A stretch of 64,000 nucleotides of DNA, taken from assembly GCF_001426665.1 (NCBI RefSeq), contig NZ_LMEY01000001.1, positions 626,054 through 690,053 of the forward strand, given 5' to 3'. The translations under genes were made by a program, and so were the position numbers. The notes below the pieces were generated by a model. The model did not search any database. It was not told the origin of the DNA and worked only from the letters and a program-made list of their open reading frames with translations. This document shows, one piece after another, positions 61,228 through 64,000 of this stretch. This DNA comes from Rhizobium sp. Root1334 (GTDB lineage Bacteria; Pseudomonadota; Alphaproteobacteria; Rhizobiales; Rhizobiaceae). Every line of letters starts with the position of its first letter. Within the stretch, counting starts at the first letter, position 1.

Positions 61228-62043
61228 TCAGTGTGCGAAAGCGGCCTGCTCGTCCTTGACACGCTGGATTTCCCGGCGGCGGGAAACCACCGAGGCGATC
61301 AGCACACCCATCGCGACAATGCCGATCAGGATGGTGCAGACAGCGTTGATTTCCGGCGTCACGCCCAACCGCACCTGACTGTAGATCCGCATCGGCAGCG
61401 TGGTGGCGCCGGGGCCGGAGGTGAAGCTGGAAATCACCAGATCGTCCAGCGACAGCGTGAAAGCGAGCACCCAACCGGAAAACACGGCCGGCGCGATCAC
61501 CGGCAGGGTCACCTGCAGGAAGGTTGCGACCGGCGTGGCGCCGAGATCCATCGCCGCCTCCTCGATCGAACGGTCGAAGCTCAGAAGCCGGGATTGCACG
61601 ACGACGGCGACAAAGCACATGGTGAAAGTGATATGCGCCAATGTCAGCGTCCAGAAGCCGCGATCAAAGCCGATGGCAACGAACAGAAGCAGCATCGACA
61701 GGCCGGTGATGACTTCCGGCATGACGAGGGGCGCGTAGATCATTCCGGAAAACAGCATGCGGCCGCGAAAGCGCGTGTAGCGCGTCATGGCAAGTGCCGC
61801 CATCGTACCGAGAACCGTTGCCACCGTTGCCGAGATCAGGCCGACCCGGACGGTCACCCAGGCGGCATCGAGAAGCGCCTGATTGTGGAGCAACTGCACA
61901 TACCACTTGGTCGAGAAGCCCGCCCAGACGGTGACCAGTTTGGATTCGTTGAAAGAGAAGATCACCAGCAGAACGATCGGCAGATAGAGGAAAGCGAAGC
62001 CGATGACGATCGAGGCGATGTTGAAACGGGACCAGCGCTGCAT
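61228..62043 (-). CDS. potI: putrescine/spermidine ABC transporter permease PotI (PotC-type)
   Basis: A 271-residue permease with six membrane segments (first IVIGFAFLYLPIVLLVIFSF near residues 8-27). The EAA loop is EEAAMDLGATPVATFLQVTLP. The ATG (MQRWSRFNIA) has GGGGAG 6 bases upstream and follows potH by 2 bases. In the putrescine-type operon the order potF-G-H-I is seen, matched here on the minus strand with potF outside the window. Confidence 0.9.
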   Translation of the reverse strand: MQRWSRFNIASIVIGFAFLYLPIVLLVIFSFNESKLVTVWAGFSTKWYVQLLHNQALLDAAWVTVRVGLISATVATVLGTMAALAMTRYTRFRGRMLFSGMIYAPLVMPEVITGLSMLLLFVAIGFDRGFWTLTLAHITFTMCFVAVVVQSRLLSFDRSIEEAAMDLGATPVATFLQVTLPVIAPAVFSGWVLAFTLSLDDLVISSFTSGPGATTLPMRIYSQVRLGVTPEINAVCTILIGIVAMGVLIASVVSRRREIQRVKDEQAAFAH

Positions 62044-62045
62044 GA

Positions 62046-62957
62046 CTATCTCCCCTCGCTATCGGCTTTGGATTGCGCGTGCTGGAAGAACATGATCGGC
62101 ACCACGAGGATGAGCAGGAGGATGGTTGCAACAGCAGCCGACACCGGCCAGTCGCGGTTGGCATTGAACTCGTTCCACAAGGTCTTGCCAATCATCAACG
62201 TTTCGGAGCCACCGAGCAGATCGGGGATGACGAATTCGCCGACGGCCGGAATGAAGACCAGCATGCAGCCGGCGACAACGCCGGGCATCGACAAAGGAAA
62301 CGTCACGCGCCAGAACGCCCGGATCGGCGTGCAGCCGAGATCCTGGGCAGCCTCCGTCAGGCTGTGATCCATCTTTTCCAGCGACGAATAGATCGGCAGC
62401 ACCATGAACGGCAGGTAGGAATAAACGATACCGATATAGATCGCCCAGTTGGTGTTGAGGATGATCAGCGGCTGATCGATCACCCCGAGCGTCAGGAGCA
62501 GTTGGTTGAGCAGCCCTTCCGGCTTCAGGATGGCGATCCAGGCGTAAACGCGAATCAGAAAGCTTGTCCAGAACGGCAGGATGACCAGCATCAGCAGCGT
62601 CGGGCGAATGGTGTTGGGCGCCTGCGCCATGCCGTAGGCGACCGGATAGGCGATCAACAGGGTCAGGAATGTTGAAACCAAAGCAATCCAGAGGCTGGAT
62701 ATATAGGCCTTGGCATACAGCGCGTCTTCGGTCAGCCAGATATAGTTATCGATCGAAAACTGCTTGATGTTATCGATAATGCCGCCAATGCCGGATGCGA
62801 GATCGAAAACCGGCAGATAGGGCGGCATCGCCACGGCGGTTTCCGACAATGAAATGCGGATGACGATGAAAAACGGTATCAGGAAGAAGAATAGCAACCA
62901 GGCATAGGGGATGATGATCACCAGCCGGTTGAACAAAGCCGATCCGAGTTTTGCCAT
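62046..62957 (-). CDS. potH: putrescine/spermidine ABC transporter permease PotH (PotB-type)
   Basis: A 303-residue permease with six membrane segments and an EAA loop EAAQDLGCTPIRAFWRVTFP. It includes the long first periplasmic loop usual in PotB/PotH (SLSETAVAMPPYLPVFD). The ATG (MAKLGSALFN) lies 4 bases after the potG stop. Works with PotI as the membrane channel. Confidence 0.9.
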   Translation of the reverse strand: MAKLGSALFNRLVIIIPYAWLLFFFLIPFFIVIRISLSETAVAMPPYLPVFDLASGIGGIIDNIKQFSIDNYIWLTEDALYAKAYISSLWIALVSTFLTLLIAYPVAYGMAQAPNTIRPTLLMLVILPFWTSFLIRVYAWIAILKPEGLLNQLLLTLGVIDQPLIILNTNWAIYIGIVYSYLPFMVLPIYSSLEKMDHSLTEAAQDLGCTPIRAFWRVTFPLSMPGVVAGCMLVFIPAVGEFVIPDLLGGSETLMIGKTLWNEFNANRDWPVSAAVATILLLILVVPIMFFQHAQSKADSEGR

Positions 62958-62961
62958 GGCC

Positions 62962-64000
62962 TCAATCCTTCAGCACGACGCCGGCATTTTCATCGAACGA
63001 TATCCAGACCTCCTGGTCATAGCCGATCGGATCCTCGACCGCGCGAACGGCGTTCAGCGAGGATGCCTTGATGACCTTGCCGTCCTTTAGCTTGACGTGG
63101 AACACCGTCATGTCACCGAGATAGCCAATATCCCAGATTTCCCCCTGGACGGCATTGAGGGGGGCACAGGCGGGCCGGTCGCGGCCGACGCGAATCTTCT
63201 CCGGACGCACGGCAAAACCGGCATTGGCGCCGACTGCGGGTAGTTCGGCGGAGGCGACGCGGACGGTAAAACCACTTTGCGTGGCGATCTCGACAGTGCC
63301 GTTACCGGCGGATGAGACCGTGCCGTCGAAAATGTTCACGTCACCGATGAAATCGGCGACAAAACGGGAGTTGGGCGCTTCGTAGATTTCCGGCGGGGTT
63401 GCGACCTGCACCACCTTGCCATGTGCCATGACGGCGATGCGGTCGGCCATGGTCATCGCCTCTTCCTGGTCGTGGGTGACGACGACAAAAGTCAGGCCGA
63501 GTTCCTGCTGCAGGTCCATCAGTTCGAACTGGGTTTCCTCGCGCAGCTTCTTGTCGAGCGCGCCGAGCGGCTCATCCAGCAGCAGCACCTTGGGGCGCTT
63601 GGCCAACGAACGGGCGAGCGCCACGCGCTGGCGCTGACCACCCGAAAGCTGGTGCGGCTTGCGCTTGGCAAACTTGTCGAGCTTCACCAGCTTCAGCATC
63701 TGATCGACGCGGGCGGCGATATCGGCCTTCGGCATGCCGTCCTGCTTGAGGCCGAAGGCAATGTTGTTTTCCACCGTCATATGCGGAAACAGCGCGTAGG
63801 ACTGGAACATCATGTTGACCGGCCGCTTGTAGGGCGGGATGCCCGCGAGGCTCTGTCCATCAAGGATGATTTCACCCGACGTCGGTTGCTCGAAGCCGGC
63901 CAGCATGCGCAGCAGCGTGGACTTGCCGCAACCGGATGCGCCGAGCAGTGCGAAGAATTCGCGCGGGTAGATGTTGAGCGAGAGATCATCGACCGCGGTG
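62962..64000 (-). CDS. potG: polyamine ABC transporter ATP-binding protein PotG (start beyond window)
   Basis: The 346 C-terminal residues of an ABC ATPase; the coding frame runs off the end of the window, so the N-terminus is missing. Walker A (GASGCGKSTLL) lies near the edge at about 63925-63955, with Q loop MMFQSYALFPHM, signature QLSGGQRQRVALARS, Walker B VLLLDEPLGALD and H-loop VVTHDQEEA. The C-terminal TOBE domain (from about FVADFIGDVNIF) follows. First visible gene of potG-H-I; sugar or other family transporters are excluded by the downstream PotH/PotI sequences. Confidence 0.9.
   Translation of the reverse strand, partial: TAVDDLSLNIYPREFFALLGASGCGKSTLLRMLAGFEQPTSGEIILDGQSLAGIPPYKRPVNMMFQSYALFPHMTVENNIAFGLKQDGMPKADIAARVDQMLKLVKLDKFAKRKPHQLSGGQRQRVALARSLAKRPKVLLLDEPLGALDKKLREETQFELMDLQQELGLTFVVVTHDQEEAMTMADRIAVMAHGKVVQVATPPEIYEAPNSRFVADFIGDVNIFDGTVSSAGNGTVEIATQSGFTVRVASAELPAVGANAGFAVRPEKIRVGRDRPACAPLNAVQGEIWDIGYLGDMTVFHVKLKDGKVIKASSLNAVRAVEDPIGYDQEVWISFDENAGVVLKD

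Noticed and set aside
1-64000. prophage, insertion sequence, CRISPR array or integrated plasmid
   Set aside because: No transposase, integrase, phage structural gene, regularly spaced repeat or replication gene was found; only short palindromic repeats are present.

Overview
The window looks like chromosomal DNA of an alphaproteobacterium of the Rhizobiaceae (Agrobacterium/Rhizobium/Sinorhizobium group). The pointers are a RirA iron regulator, a VtlR/LsrB-type LysR regulator next to a DUF1127 gene, a NepR/PhyR general stress pair, a CbrA/PdhS-like kinase beside a phasin, a bcsN-containing cellulose operon, rhizobial-type palindromic intergenic repeats, a tRNA-His with A73, and high GC content. 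No phage, insertion sequence, CRISPR array or plasmid replication gene was seen. Most genes are metabolic, transport or regulatory.

Layout. 0-5.6 kb: end of an L,D-transpeptidase, then the glycolate oxidase operon glcDEF (minus strand), with a divergent LysR regulator; palindromic repeats lie on both sides of glcF. 5.6-9.3 kb: two proteins of unknown function (DUF6880-like and DUF3422) and a divergent FCD-type GntR regulator. 9.6-15.4 kb: Nudix hydrolase, Pit phosphate transporter, rsmE, glutamate-cysteine ligase, a GNAT acetyltransferase and a DUF937 protein. 15.5-18.3 kb: an alpha/beta hydrolase, then a DUF1127 gene divergent from the VtlR/LsrB-like regulator, with a large palindrome between them and a multi-hairpin 3' region ending in a terminator. 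18.6-26.4 kb: a general-stress-response neighbourhood with nepR and phyR divergent, an AI-2E-type permease and FAD oxidoreductase, a three-gene two-component operon (CHASE3 kinase, receiver, receiver-HWE/HisKA_2 kinase), a small membrane protein and a secreted protein. 26.5-33.9 kb: RidA, the dppABCDF dipeptide transporter, a LuxR regulator and a single receiver. 33.9-39.8 kb: rirA, an M48 protease with a YjgN/DUF898 membrane protein, mmsA, and a divergent monooxygenase-LysR pair. 39.8-47.5 kb: cellulose operon bcsA-bcsB-TPR gene-bcsN. 47.7-50.5 kb: a 51-residue proline-rich protein, DUF1062 protein, Nudix hydrolase, tRNA-His and phasin. 50.7-61.1 kb: large CbrA/PdhS-like kinase, membrane-bound AraC regulator, secreted hydrolase, acetoacetyl-CoA synthetase and an AsmA-like protein. 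61.2-64 kb: potI, potH and part of potG.

The most notable result is a set of EcfG-type (general stress sigma factor) promoters readable by eye. Three have the exact form GGAAC-N16-CGTT and one differs at a single base. They lie before the AI-2E permease/FAD oxidoreductase pair, before the small membrane protein, before the secreted protein (the near match) and before the proline-rich small protein. They tie otherwise anonymous genes to the NepR-PhyR-EcfG cascade, whose two upstream components are in this window while no ecfG gene is. Other points are the structured RNA downstream of the DUF1127 gene, an Irr-box-like palindrome upstream of rirA, and a cellulose operon without an endoglucanase gene.
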